Shown: positions 9,415 to 17,719 of the stretch, in pieces | Layout: each line of letters opens with the position of its first letter | Numbering within the stretch: the first letter of the stretch is position 1 | NCBI GenBank assembly: GCA_963793465.1 | Contig: CAWCAJ010000005.1 | Location: 434,001-498,000, forward strand | DNA from: CAJQPP01 sp963793465 | Lineage (GTDB): Bacteria > Planctomycetota > Planctomycetia > Pirellulales > Pirellulaceae | Direction of reading: 5' to 3' | DNA length: 64,000 nucleotides | Notes under the pieces: generated by a model | What the model was told of the DNA's origin: nothing | What the model saw: the letters and a program-made list of their open reading frames with translations, nothing else | Databases searched by the model: none | Position numbers and translations under genes: made by a program

Positions 9415-9460
9415 CGGTTCCGGCACGCTCTCAGTGAGCGGCTTGGATCTGCCGGAACCG
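9415..9460 (-). repeat. Nested inverted repeat between accB and accC
   Basis: CGGTTCCGGCA (9415-9425) is perfectly complementary to TGCCGGAACCG (9450-9460). Inside the loop, CGCTC and GAGCG form a second 5-bp hairpin (about 9426-9440). There is no T-run, so it is more likely an RNA structure affecting stability or accC translation than a terminator. Confidence 0.6.
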
Positions 9461-9464
9461 ATGG

Positions 9465-9953
9465 TCAGTTGGGGATCACTTTGATGAGAGGCTTGCCGAC
9501 ATCGACGGGGTCTTCATCCTTGGCAACGAAGGCGGCGACCTTGCCGGAGACTCCGGCGGGGATCTCATTGAACATTTTCATGGCTTCGATCAGGCAGACA
9601 ATCGTATCCGCGTCTACTTGATCGCCAACCTTGACAAACGCCGGAGCGCCGGGTTTGGGAGCCGTGTAAAAGGTTCCCACCATAGGGCTTTTGACGAATG
9701 TGGCGTTGTCGTCTTCGCTGGCCAGGGCTGGTTTTGCAGATTCCCCTGCCGGGGTTGCAGGTTGAGGTACTGCGGCCGGGGCAGTCATCGCGGGAACCGC
9801 GAATGTCGGTTCGCTGCCACGTCGCAACTTGATGCGTTTGCCCTCATTCCGCAGGTCCACCTCGGACAAGTCGTGGTCCTGCATCAATTCGACCAGATGA
9901 CGCAATCGGTCGATATCGAAAACTTCGCCTTCTGATTTGTTTCCGTCAGACAT
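9465..9953 (-). CDS. accB: Acetyl-CoA carboxylase biotin carboxyl carrier protein
   Basis: A carrier subunit whose C-terminal lipoyl-like domain holds biotin on the lysine of EAMKMFNEIPAG. It shuttles carboxyl groups between AccC and the carboxyltransferase. The N-terminal part (DIDRLRHLVELMQDHDLSEVDL) is the usual dimerisation region, followed by a Pro/Ala-rich linker of about 40 residues and the biotinyl domain (SPMVGTFYTAPKPGAPAFV onward). I start at the ATG at 9951-9953, which has GGAG 5 bases upstream, giving 162 residues; the frame extends 5 codons further. It lies 90 bp after the peptidase gene and directly before accC. Confidence 0.95.
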   Translation of the reverse strand: MSDGNKSEGEVFDIDRLRHLVELMQDHDLSEVDLRNEGKRIKLRRGSEPTFAVPAMTAPAAVPQPATPAGESAKPALASEDDNATFVKSPMVGTFYTAPKPGAPAFVKVGDQVDADTIVCLIEAMKMFNEIPAGVSGKVAAFVAKDEDPVDVGKPLIKVIPN

Positions 9954-10043
9954 GGATTCTCCGATCAATGGTAAAAAAGACGAAACTTGAGATTTCGCCT
10001 TCAGCGAACGCGTCCCTGGGACGCGGTGTTTTGTATTTTCAGA

Positions 10044-11144
10044 TCAAAGCATGTCCACGACACATTGATCAAGTTGTTTGGGAAGCTGTGTCAGCATCTG
10101 GTGTCCCTCGTCGGTTACCAACACGTCATCCTCAATGCGGACGCCTCCCCAATCCGGTAAATATATTCCGGGTTCGATGGTGACCACCATCCCGCTTTTC
10201 AAAACGCCCGCGGCTGTAGGTGTGAGAAACGGACTCTCATGGATTTGCAACCCGAACCCGTGCCCCAGCCCATGGCCGAACTTTTTACCGAATCCCCCGT
10301 CTTCAATGGTTTTGCGAGCGGCTCGATCGACTTCGGCCAGTTTCGCCCCGTGGCGAATCTTTGCGATTGCGGCCAACTGCGCCTTGAGCACCAGATTGTA
10401 GACTCTTCGCAATTTGGGCGAGATTTTAGCCGTCACCAAAATACGGGTCAAGTCGCTGGCGTACCCCTGATATTGGGCGCCCCAATCCAGCAACAGGAAA
10501 GGGGCATCGGCGACGGTGCTGCGCGACGGTTTTCCATGAGGCAAGGCGCCGCGGGGGCCGACGCCAACAATCGGATCGAAGGCGCAGCGACTACCGCCAA
10601 AGGCCCGGATTTGATGCTCCAGATTGTGGGCAATCTGCCGCTCGGTCTGCTGAAACGTCAATTGCGCACGAATCACCTGGAAGGCGCGTTCGGCAATATC
10701 GATTGCCGTCTGAATCGTCCGCAACTCCGCTTTATCCTTGATGGCCCGCAGTTGTTCGACAAGCCCGCTGGTGGGTACCGCTGTGATCGCGGGCCAGGCC
10801 GTTGTCAGCCGATCGTATTTGAATTTGGTCAGGTGATGGGTCTCCAGGGCCAATTGGCGGCACCCGGTCTTCGGGACGGTTCGTGCCGCCAGTTCCAGAA
10901 TGTCGATCCTTGTGTCCCGGATTACCGGTTCCACCTCGGGGCATTCTTCGGATAGCTGCACGGCATAGCGGGAATCGCTCAACAACAACTCCCGGTTGGC
11001 ATCCAGCCACAGGTAGCTGGAATCACCCGTGAACCCGGTCAGATAGGTCACATTGATTTCGTTGGTGACCAACGCAGCGTCCGCTCCCGTTTTGCGAAAC
11101 AGTCTGCGGAATCGTTCTCGACGCCGGGAATAGTTGGCTTGCAT
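10044..11144 (-). CDS. Xaa-Pro aminopeptidase family protein (M24B)
   Basis: A metallopeptidase with the creatinase/pita-bread fold, releasing N-terminal residues preceding proline or cleaving Xaa-Pro dipeptides in the cytoplasm. The N-terminal creatinase domain (about 1-120) precedes the catalytic domain. Five metal ligands are visible: Asp in LLDWG, Asp in YASDLTR, His in GHGLGHGFGLQIHESP, Glu in VTIEPGIYLPDWGG and Glu in VRIEDDVLVT. I start at the ATG at 11142-11144, 10 bp after panD, giving 366 residues; an upstream in-frame start would overlap panD. Its position ahead of accB-accC matches a common bacterial arrangement (pepQ-accB-accC). PepP versus PepQ specificity is not decided. Confidence 0.9.
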   Translation of the reverse strand: MQANYSRRRERFRRLFRKTGADAALVTNEINVTYLTGFTGDSSYLWLDANRELLLSDSRYAVQLSEECPEVEPVIRDTRIDILELAARTVPKTGCRQLALETHHLTKFKYDRLTTAWPAITAVPTSGLVEQLRAIKDKAELRTIQTAIDIAERAFQVIRAQLTFQQTERQIAHNLEHQIRAFGGSRCAFDPIVGVGPRGALPHGKPSRSTVADAPFLLLDWGAQYQGYASDLTRILVTAKISPKLRRVYNLVLKAQLAAIAKIRHGAKLAEVDRAARKTIEDGGFGKKFGHGLGHGFGLQIHESPFLTPTAAGVLKSGMVVTIEPGIYLPDWGGVRIEDDVLVTDEGHQMLTQLPKQLDQCVVDML

Positions 11145-11154
11145 GGCTTCCGCA

Positions 11155-11547
11155 TCAGGTGGGCAGGATGCTTTTTTCGAAGCAATCCTTGACAATCGTC
11201 TTGGTAATCTCGTTTTTTTCGTTTACCAGAACTACGCGAATGCGATGGTCCGCCAACTGATTTGCATGAAACTGCCCATAACAACAGATGATCACCGTAT
11301 CTTGCGGATCGACCAGTCGGGCGGCGGCTCCGTTGATGCAGATCTCGCCGCTTCCCGGCGTCCCCAGAATGGCATAGGTGGAAAGCCGATTGCCATTGGT
11401 AATGTTGTAGATGTCAACCAGCTCAAAGGGAGCAATATCGGCCGCTTCCAGCAGGATCGGATCAATCGCAATACTGCCTTCATAATTCAGGTCGGCCTGG
11501 GTAACGGTTGCCCGATGAATCTTGGATCTTAAGAAAGTGCGTAGCAT
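11155..11547 (-). CDS. panD: Aspartate 1-decarboxylase (pyruvoyl-dependent)
   Basis: PanD converts aspartate to beta-alanine for pantothenate and coenzyme A synthesis. The proenzyme self-cleaves at a Gly-Ser bond to make the pyruvoyl cofactor. The site is present as NYEGSIAID, with Ser at about 25. Other family marks are HRATVTQADL near the start and INGAAARLVDPQDTVIICCYG. The 130-residue length is normal. It is the first gene of a minus-strand run panD, M24 peptidase, accB, accC, so coenzyme A supply sits beside malonyl-CoA formation. Confidence 0.95.
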   Translation of the reverse strand: MLRTFLRSKIHRATVTQADLNYEGSIAIDPILLEAADIAPFELVDIYNITNGNRLSTYAILGTPGSGEICINGAAARLVDPQDTVIICCYGQFHANQLADHRIRVVLVNEKNEITKTIVKDCFEKSILPT

Positions 11548-11657
11548 TGGGGGGACTGGTCACGACAAAGAACGAGTACGTGACATATTCTCAATCATCC
11601 ATCGGATGGCGACAAGCCTTAATCGTCGGCAACCCCGCCGTCACCAGCCGGTCTGGT

Positions 11658-11726
11658 CACCCTTTGCCGACCCATTGCCCACCCCTTGCCACGCATAACC
11701 ACCCCTTGCCACCCTTTGCCACCTTG
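11658..11726. repeat. Degenerate 10-11 bp tandem repeat
   Basis: Six imperfect copies of a unit close to CACCCCTTGCC lie just upstream of panD. Copies vary at one or two positions and one copy is more diverged. No coding role is apparent. Confidence 0.6.
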
Positions 11727-11893
11727 GGTCCTCGGCGGGCCCCATTTCGAATGGTGATCGATCCATGGCGTCCTCCGTGGGATCGCCGCACACTGCCAAG
11801 CCAGGGAATCCTTCAGTCGGTGGGCGGCGGTGGGCCCTGTCCCAATGCCGATTCCCCGACACCCCGTTGGAAGGAGATGCCGTAAACCGTTAC

Positions 11894-11994
11894 AAAGGAG
11901 GCCTGCAATGCGAGTCGCAGCAACCGGTTGCTACGCCGCATTCGTTATCGGAACGTTTGAACGAAATGCCGTGACAACCCATCGAAATGGGTTG
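11894..11994 (+). promoter_or_regulatory. Structured leader ahead of the exported methyltransferase
   Basis: An ideal Shine-Dalgarno sequence AAAGGAGG (11894-11901) is followed by ATG at 11908. A perfect 14-bp palindrome AGCAACCGGTTGCT spans 11919-11932. An 8-bp hairpin (11975-11982 with 11987-11994, loop CGAA) ends 28 bp before the methyltransferase ATG. The short frame starting at 11908 overlaps the methyltransferase in another phase and its product looks like no known protein. It could be a leader peptide or part of a cis-acting RNA; I do not recognise the class. Confidence 0.35.
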
Positions 11995-12022
11995 AGACGT
12001 CAGGCACGAATCGCGAGCATCC

Positions 12023-12769
12023 ATGTCATACCAGAAAATTCCAGCAAGGATCCGCTTGGCCTTGGCTCTCGTCCTTTGCTGCGGGATCGCTGGCCCGGGG
12101 ATAGCGCAGGAATCCGCAACCGGGCAACCGACCTCGAAATCGTCCCTGCCGGAACCCCGGGACGAATATATGGGACGCCTTATCGCGAGAACGATGCACT
12201 TCTCCGGCGCCGAATGGTTAACCCGTGAAGAACGGGAAGACGAGGAGCGCTGTTCGCTGTTGTTGACCAATCTGGGTCTCAAGCCGGGGCAGGTGGTTTG
12301 CGATATGGGGTGCGGCAACGGTTTCTATGCCCTGCCCATGGCGCAGTTGGTCGGCGATCAGGGGCGTGTGATCGGGGTGGATGTGCAGGCGGAAATGCTG
12401 GAGTTGTTACGCAAACGCATGGAGCAATCCGGCGTGCAAAATATCACGCCGGTATTGGGATCCTACCATGATCCGCGGCTACCCGATTCCAGTTGCGACC
12501 TCATCCTGCTGGTTGACGTCTACCACGAGTTCTCCTACCCGGAGCGGATGTTGTTGGCCATGCGAAAGGCACTCAAGCCCCAGGGTCGCATTGCCCTGGT
12601 CGAGTACCGCGAGGAAGATCCCGCCGTGCCCATCAAGCCGTTGCACAAGATGAGCAAGCAGCAAATCCTCAAAGAGTATCTGCCGAACGGGTTTCGGCTG
12701 GTTCAGGAATTCGATGAGCTGCCTTGGCAACACGTGATGTTTTTCGAAAAGGATGAGCAGGAGAAATAG
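12023..12769 (+). CDS. Class I SAM-dependent methyltransferase with signal peptide
   Basis: The 248-residue protein opens with a basic segment and hydrophobic stretch (LALALVLCCGIAGPGIAQ) that looks like a signal peptide. A seven-strand methyltransferase domain follows: motif I is VVCDMGCGNGFYALPMA (about 92-108), the acidic residue after strand 2 is in VIGVDVQAEML, and the motif IV region is DLILLVDVYHEF. The substrate is unknown; VYHEF and the following EYREEDP resemble UbiE/COQ5-like and small-molecule methyltransferases. A signal peptide on a SAM enzyme is odd because SAM is cytoplasmic; the segment may instead be a membrane anchor. It starts a plus-strand group, with the hydrolase gene 95 bp downstream. 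Confidence 0.85.
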   Translation: MSYQKIPARIRLALALVLCCGIAGPGIAQESATGQPTSKSSLPEPRDEYMGRLIARTMHFSGAEWLTREEREDEERCSLLLTNLGLKPGQVVCDMGCGNGFYALPMAQLVGDQGRVIGVDVQAEMLELLRKRMEQSGVQNITPVLGSYHDPRLPDSSCDLILLVDVYHEFSYPERMLLAMRKALKPQGRIALVEYREEDPAVPIKPLHKMSKQQILKEYLPNGFRLVQEFDELPWQHVMFFEKDEQEK

Positions 12770-12864
12770 CCGGCCTGCTGGAAGTTCGTTTTCGGTTCTC
12801 GTGCAGCCGACACTGAGTCCAATTGAAGAGGCACTTCCCTTGCCTGCCAGTGCACAAAGTACCC

Positions 12865-13779
12865 ATGGTGAATTTCAACGAAGCCGCCGATCCGCCGCCC
12901 CTGACCTTGCCAGCATGGAGGCCAGGGCTGGTCGACTATCCCTTTCAAAGTCACTTTGTCGACGTGGGGGGATACCAGATGCACTATGTGGACGAGGGCC
13001 AGGGGTGTCCTGTCTTGATGGTGCATGGCAATCCTACATGGTCGTATTATTACCGCCACCTGGTGACGGCCTTGCGGGGATCATTTCGTGCGATTGCCGT
13101 AGATCACATTGGCTGTGGCCTGAGCGAAAAGCCCCGGCATTTGCCCTACTCACTGGATTTACGCATCGAGCATCTGGTACGTCTGGTACGGGAGCTGGAT
13201 CTGCAGAATATCCAACTGCTGGTGCATGACTGGGGTGGTGCCATTGGCATGGGGGCTGCTCTGCGGGATCTCGATCGTTACGACAAGTTTGTGCTTTTCA
13301 ATACGGCAGCCTTTCCCCCACCCTTTTTTCCCTGGCGGATTCGGGTTTGCCGGACACCGGGTCTGGGGAAGATCGCCCTGCAACAGTTCAACCTGTTTGC
13401 CAGGGCTGCGATTCACATGGCCACAGAGCAGAGCGGTGGATTGCCGCGGACCGTCCAACATGGCTTGCTGGCACCCTACGACACGTGGGCTCACCGCCGA
13501 GCGATCTATGAATTCGTGGCGGATATTCCGACCCGCCCGAATCAGGCGACCTGGCAAAGATTGGCTGCCATCGAATCGGGTTTGTCGCGGCTCGATGATC
13601 ACGCCGTGAAACTGATCTGGGGAATGAAGGACTGGTGTTTCCGTCCGGAATGTCTGCGACGCCTGCAAACATCGATGCCTCAAGCCCAGGTTTGCGAGTT
13701 CTCCACGGCAGGGCACTACGTGATTGAAGACGAAACCGAGCGTGTGATCGAAGAAGTGCAGAGCTTTCTGGCTGGTTAA
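12865..13779 (+). CDS. Alpha/beta hydrolase, haloalkane dehalogenase-like
   Basis: An alpha/beta-hydrolase with an aspartate nucleophile: VHDWGGAIGM (Asp about 122) replaces the GxSxG of esterases. The oxyanion segment is HGNPTWSYYYR (about 55) and the loop DHIGCGLSEKP follows. The catalytic His is in AGHYVIEDETERV near the end. These features are shared by haloalkane dehalogenases and by OleB-type beta-lactone decarboxylases of long-chain olefin synthesis. No oleA, oleC or oleD gene lies nearby, so the substrate is open. I prefer the ATG at 12865 (304 residues); a TTG at 12823 in the same frame adds 14 residues. The next gene follows 17 bp later. Confidence 0.87.
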   Translation: MVNFNEAADPPPLTLPAWRPGLVDYPFQSHFVDVGGYQMHYVDEGQGCPVLMVHGNPTWSYYYRHLVTALRGSFRAIAVDHIGCGLSEKPRHLPYSLDLRIEHLVRLVRELDLQNIQLLVHDWGGAIGMGAALRDLDRYDKFVLFNTAAFPPPFFPWRIRVCRTPGLGKIALQQFNLFARAAIHMATEQSGGLPRTVQHGLLAPYDTWAHRRAIYEFVADIPTRPNQATWQRLAAIESGLSRLDDHAVKLIWGMKDWCFRPECLRRLQTSMPQAQVCEFSTAGHYVIEDETERVIEEVQSFLAG

Positions 13780-13796
13780 TCCTGCGGCGATACTCG

Positions 13797-14675
13797 ATGA
13801 TACGACAGACTTCGATGTCGATAGGCCAATTGGCAACCCTGGCCTGCATCTTGGAAGTCACGATTCCCAAACCCGGAAACGTGCACCGGGGCGCCGATTT
13901 TGCGGACATGACGCTGGGAGACTTCCTGGTCAGCGCTCTGGCCATTGGACCGCCGCTGGATCGGGCGCCCCGGCAATCGTTGGGCGAAACCGTCTGGCAA
14001 TGCGTGAAAGCAACACGCGGGGTGGTGACGGTAAATACCAACCTGGGGTTGATCCTGCTGTTGTCCCCGTTGGCGGCCCAGGCGGACAGCGGAAATCGGC
14101 ATTGGCAACCCTCGGCATTGCAAAGTTATTTGCAGGCCACGACGGCCACCGATTGCCAGCGGATTTACCAGGCCATCGCCCTCTGCCAGCCCGGGGGCTT
14201 GGGGCGGGCAGCTGATTTTGATGTGCACTTGCAGCAAACGCCGGAAAACATTGTGGCCGCCATGCGGCTGGCCAGCGATCGGGACATGATCGCGCGTCAA
14301 TATGTGCTCGGGTTTCGGGACGTACTGGAATTTGTGTTGCCGCAGATCCAGGTGGCCGTCCAGGGCGGACATGCGTTGACCGAAGCGGTGATTCAGGCCC
14401 ACTTGAAGACCATGCAGGAATTTCCCGACAGCCTGATCGCCCGCAAAAATGGACCTGAATTGGCACAGCAGAGTGCTGCCATGGCTGCGGATGTGTTATC
14501 TTCCGGGGAAATTGGAGGAGCGGAGTGGTTGCGGGCGGTCCGCGACTTTGACTTCTGGTTGCGTGCCGATGGGAATCGTCGTAATCCCGGCACCACGGCT
14601 GATTTGATAGGTGCTGCCTTGTTCGCCGGCTTATGTGATGGTTCCATTGCGGTCGGTCCCGGGCAGTTGCGTTAA
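13797..14675 (+). CDS. Triphosphoribosyl-dephospho-CoA synthase family (CitG/MdcB-like) protein
   Basis: The family transfers ribose phosphate from ATP-derived substrates, as in making the citrate lyase prosthetic group. The N-terminal signature is IPKPGNVHRGADFADMTLGDF, and GGLGRAADFD lies mid-protein. The C-terminal segment NPGTTADLIGAALFAGL is also characteristic. No citrate or malonate lyase genes are present. CitG-like proteins of this subgroup recur with tetrahydromethanopterin genes in methylotrophs and planctomycetes. The neighbouring PTPS-family gene and the H4MPT operon at 34.7-40.8 kb make a cofactor role more likely than a citrate lyase role, but this is inference. The ATG at 13797 follows the hydrolase stop by 17 bp; ATG 13815 is an alternative. 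Confidence 0.8.
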   Translation: MIRQTSMSIGQLATLACILEVTIPKPGNVHRGADFADMTLGDFLVSALAIGPPLDRAPRQSLGETVWQCVKATRGVVTVNTNLGLILLLSPLAAQADSGNRHWQPSALQSYLQATTATDCQRIYQAIALCQPGGLGRAADFDVHLQQTPENIVAAMRLASDRDMIARQYVLGFRDVLEFVLPQIQVAVQGGHALTEAVIQAHLKTMQEFPDSLIARKNGPELAQQSAAMAADVLSSGEIGGAEWLRAVRDFDFWLRADGNRRNPGTTADLIGAALFAGLCDGSIAVGPGQLR

Positions 14676-14698
14676 TACCAGGATGCAGAGGAATTCCG

Positions 14699-15196
14699 TT
14701 GAAAAAACAATTTGAAGTTGCCGTTGAAAAGGAAACGCTGATTTTCAGCGCAGCGCACTTTATTACCTTCGGCGACCAGATCTGTGAGTCGCTGCACGGC
14801 CACAATTATCGAGTTGCCTGCCGGGTTCGGGGGGAACTGGATGGGCATGCCTGTGTGATTGACTTTATCTGGTTACGCGATCGGCTACAGGAGATTTCGT
14901 CCCGTCTGGACCACCAGGTGTTATTGCCAGATCGACATCCGCACATTCATGTGGAACAGCGGGACCAGGAATACCATGTGCGGTTCGAGTCGCGTCGGTG
15001 GGTATTTCCGGCTGGCGATGTCACTCTGCTTCCCGTGGACAACACGACTGCCGAACGACTGGCCGAGTACATCGGTGAACTACTTTTGGAGCCGTTGCAG
15101 CAACTGCCCGGTTCGGGGGTGCAGAGTTTCCGGGTAGGTGTCGACGAGAACGAGGGCCAGTGGGCTTGGTGTGAATTCCAAGTGTCGAACCCTTGA
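14699..15196 (+). CDS. 6-pyruvoyl-tetrahydropterin synthase / QueD family protein
   Basis: A 165-residue T-fold enzyme of pterin or deazapurine metabolism. The zinc ligands are His20 in SAAHF and His33/His35 in SLHGHNYR, and the catalytic cysteine (Cys29, in DQICESLHGH) is retained. SRLDHQVLLP matches the Asp-His pair region, and the C-terminal GVDENEGQWAWCE holds the substrate glutamate. It is longer than QueD (about 120 residues) because of an insert at about 80-115. The start is TTG at 14699 with GAGGAA 5 bases upstream, 23 bp after the CitG-like gene, so the two are probably co-transcribed. QueD-like activity cannot be ruled out; no other queuosine genes are near. Confidence 0.86.
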   Translation: MKKQFEVAVEKETLIFSAAHFITFGDQICESLHGHNYRVACRVRGELDGHACVIDFIWLRDRLQEISSRLDHQVLLPDRHPHIHVEQRDQEYHVRFESRRWVFPAGDVTLLPVDNTTAERLAEYIGELLLEPLQQLPGSGVQSFRVGVDENEGQWAWCEFQVSNP

Positions 15197-15225
15197 GTGG
15201 ATGGTGTGGCGGCGATAGCCACTGA

Positions 15226-15260
15226 CCCCTCTGAACAGGGGGTCCCTCTGAACAGGGACA
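15226..15260. repeat. Direct repeat with hairpin
   Basis: CCCTCTGAACAGGG occurs twice in tandem. The second copy sits within a 6-bp stem GTCCCT/AGGGAC (15242-15247 and 15254-15259, loop CTGAAC). It lies between the convergent ends of the PTPS-family gene and the kinase remnant. It resembles short REP-like intergenic elements, but I cannot assign it to a family. Confidence 0.45.
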
Positions 15261-15278
15261 GGTCCAATTTTGGCCTTT

Positions 15279-17719
15279 TTAATTGGGCCTATCCCCGATT
15301 CTCCCACGTTCGGCTTCCAGCGACCCGTAATCGATGGCTTCCTGCTGAAGTTGCCTGGCCAACTTTGTTTTGCCGACCGCCAACGCTGCACGTGTTAACG
15401 CACAAAGTGTAATGTCCGCGGTGCAAAGATACAGAAAATGGAAGCTCCATGAGTCCGGGATTACGCCAGATCTGCAGCGCTTCGTCCAGGGCCGAGACAT
15501 CACCGTTGGCCTGTGCCAATCCGGCAAGTGCCTGAACAAAAGGGTGCCCGCCACCGCGAGCCCGATTCCTTCCTCGCAAATGTTGCACTGCCTGGTTGAA
15601 TGCCACGCTGGCCGCCATGGTGTCGCCCTGTTGCAACGCTGCTCGACCAACACTACTTAGAAATACGGCTCGCATCGTATCGCGATACATGGCGTCGGAT
15701 GCTTCAATGGCGGCAATTCCTGCCAACCCGCACTGACGGGCCTCGTCAGGCCTTTCGGACCGCCGCAAAACCTCGCACAAATAACCCTCGATACCCGGCA
15801 ATTGCGGTTCGCCTCGCTGCAATATCCATCGCTCGCCGCAAGCAGATCTCTGCGTCGTCTAAATGGTCCAGGGCAAGGTGGGCAATTCCCGCTCCCAACC
15901 AGCTCCAAACGTAATTGGGCTGTAAGCGGAACGAGTCTCGATAACTGTCAACTGCCTGTTCAAAACGCCAGCGATGAGGGTCGTCCACTGCATCTTCCGG
16001 GTGCACTTGCAGAAACAGTCCTTCGGCTTGTGAACGCGAATTCGTTGCGATCAAACAACCGCCGGCAAAGTAGTGAGCCATAACTGTTGTCGCATCCAGC
16101 TCCAGGGCCCGCAGCTGATGTTGAAATCCACGTTGGATGTCGTACTCGTTAATATAGGCGTAACCGAGCCAAACGTGAGCCTCAGCCAGGGTCGGGTCCA
16201 GCTTCAGCGCCCGGCGGGCAAATTTTTTGGTCAGTGGAATCAATTCGTGGTCCGTCGTATAGGTAAATTGCAAAGCGTGAACGGTCGCCAGTCCGGCATA
16301 GGCCAAGGCGTAATCGGGGTCTGCTTCGACAGCCTTTTCAAACAACTGTTGAGCCTCAACGAGGTCGCCTTTGCCTCTGCGCTTCCACGCCTCCCGCCCC
16401 TTGACAAAAAACTCGTACGCGGAGAACCGACGGGCCGAACTCGGGTTGCCGGCGCTGGAGTTTCGACTTCCGCCGGGAAGTCGGCAGATCCTCCAAGTCG
16501 TTGTTTGATCAATTCGGCGAGGCGATCCTGAATGTCGAATATAGAGTCCACTGAGCCATCGACTTTTTCGGTCAACACATCGGTATCGGTCAACAATTCA
16601 TTGAGTTGAATGGTAAACCGCAACGCAGTACCCATTTTCTGGAACCCGCCGGTGACCATCCAGCGGCACCCCAGCGCGAGACCGATTTTTTGCCGGTCAG
16701 CTGCCAGGCCAACCGCGGCATTTTCGGCGAGCAAGCGAGCCAATTTGACGCGTGGCGTTACGTCAATTCCCTCGGTACCCGACAAATCAGCCGAAATACT
16801 CTCGGCAACTCCAGTGCCAATCCACTGATCGTCCGGGTTGCCCGAAATGTTGTCAAAATCCATGACAACTGCGGAATTGGGCAATTTCACTTTTAATTCC
16901 CCGGACGCCAAACGGGTCAAGTCTGTCATGAATTCGCCAACTGACGAATATCGTTGTCGGCGATCCTTGGCCAGTGATTTTTGCAAAACGGTGTTGATTT
17001 GCGACATCGCGCCGGAGCCAGCCAGCGGGTCGGGAGTTCTCGTCAGGATGTTGGCAATTCGTTCCGTAGGCGTCTTGCCCGGGAAACGCTGGCTTGCCCG
17101 AGATCGATTCATAAAGCACGGCGCCGACTGAAAACAAATCCGCGCGTTCGTCAAGCTTCTCACCCCGTAATTGTTCGGGAGACATATACCCAATGGTTCC
17201 AACCACCGCTCCTTGTTCGGTCAGCATCGAAATTGTGCGGTCGTCGGTCTGTTGTTGAACGAACTCCTTGGCCAAACCAAAATCCAGCAACTTGATTGCC
17301 CGTTCCCCGACGAGCATGATATTTTCCGGCTTGATATCGCGGTGCAATATCCCCACTGCGTGCGCATGACCCAATCCACCCAGTAACAGGCAGTTTGCGA
17401 CAACGCCACTTCCAGCGGCAACGGGCCATGTTGCAGTCGACGCCGCAACGTCGTTCCCTCGACCAGTTCCATGGAAATATAGGCTTGTCCGTCTGCCTCG
17501 CCGGACTTCAAAAAAAGTCGCAATTCCCGGATGCTGCAAGCGAGCTGCTGTGCGGGCTTCAAGCAATAAACGGTCGCGCAGGTGACCGGGAAATTCAGGC
17601 GGCAGAATTTTGACGGCACATCGGCGACCCAGCGCCAAATCCGTGGCGCGATAAACTTGACCCATTCCGCCCTCGCCAATGAGCTGTTCCAGCTGATAGT
17701 GAGCCAATGTCTGAGGCAC
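15279..17719 (-). pseudogene. Frameshifted Ser/Thr protein kinase with TolB/FlgO-like and TPR regions
   Basis: Joining frames rebuilds a protein of about 800 residues. The kinase domain starts at 17719 (GEGGMGQVYRA, AVKILPPE, HRDIKPENIML, DFGLAKEF, GTIGYMSPEQLRG). Next comes a region from about 16860 (VVMDFDNISGNPDDQWIGTG) resembling the TolB/FlgO-like domain seen after such kinases. TPRs follow (EAVEADPDYALAYAGLATVH from about 16340; DYGSLEAERGRIGDRPN at the end). The frame changes at about 17520, 17390, 17105, 16375, 15815 and 15435. Kinase motifs are all intact and few stops occur within segments, so the decay is recent or the sequence carries indel errors. The ATG at 17719 directly opens the kinase domain. 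Confidence 0.75.

Noticed and set aside
11908..12228. Protein-coding gene from the strongly primed ATG at 11908
   Set aside because: The frame overlaps the clear methyltransferase gene and its product has no plausible fold; kept only as a possible leader.
15279..17719. Programmed frameshifting in the kinase gene
   Set aside because: Six changes in both directions occur without slippery heptamers or conserved structures; decay or sequence error is simpler.
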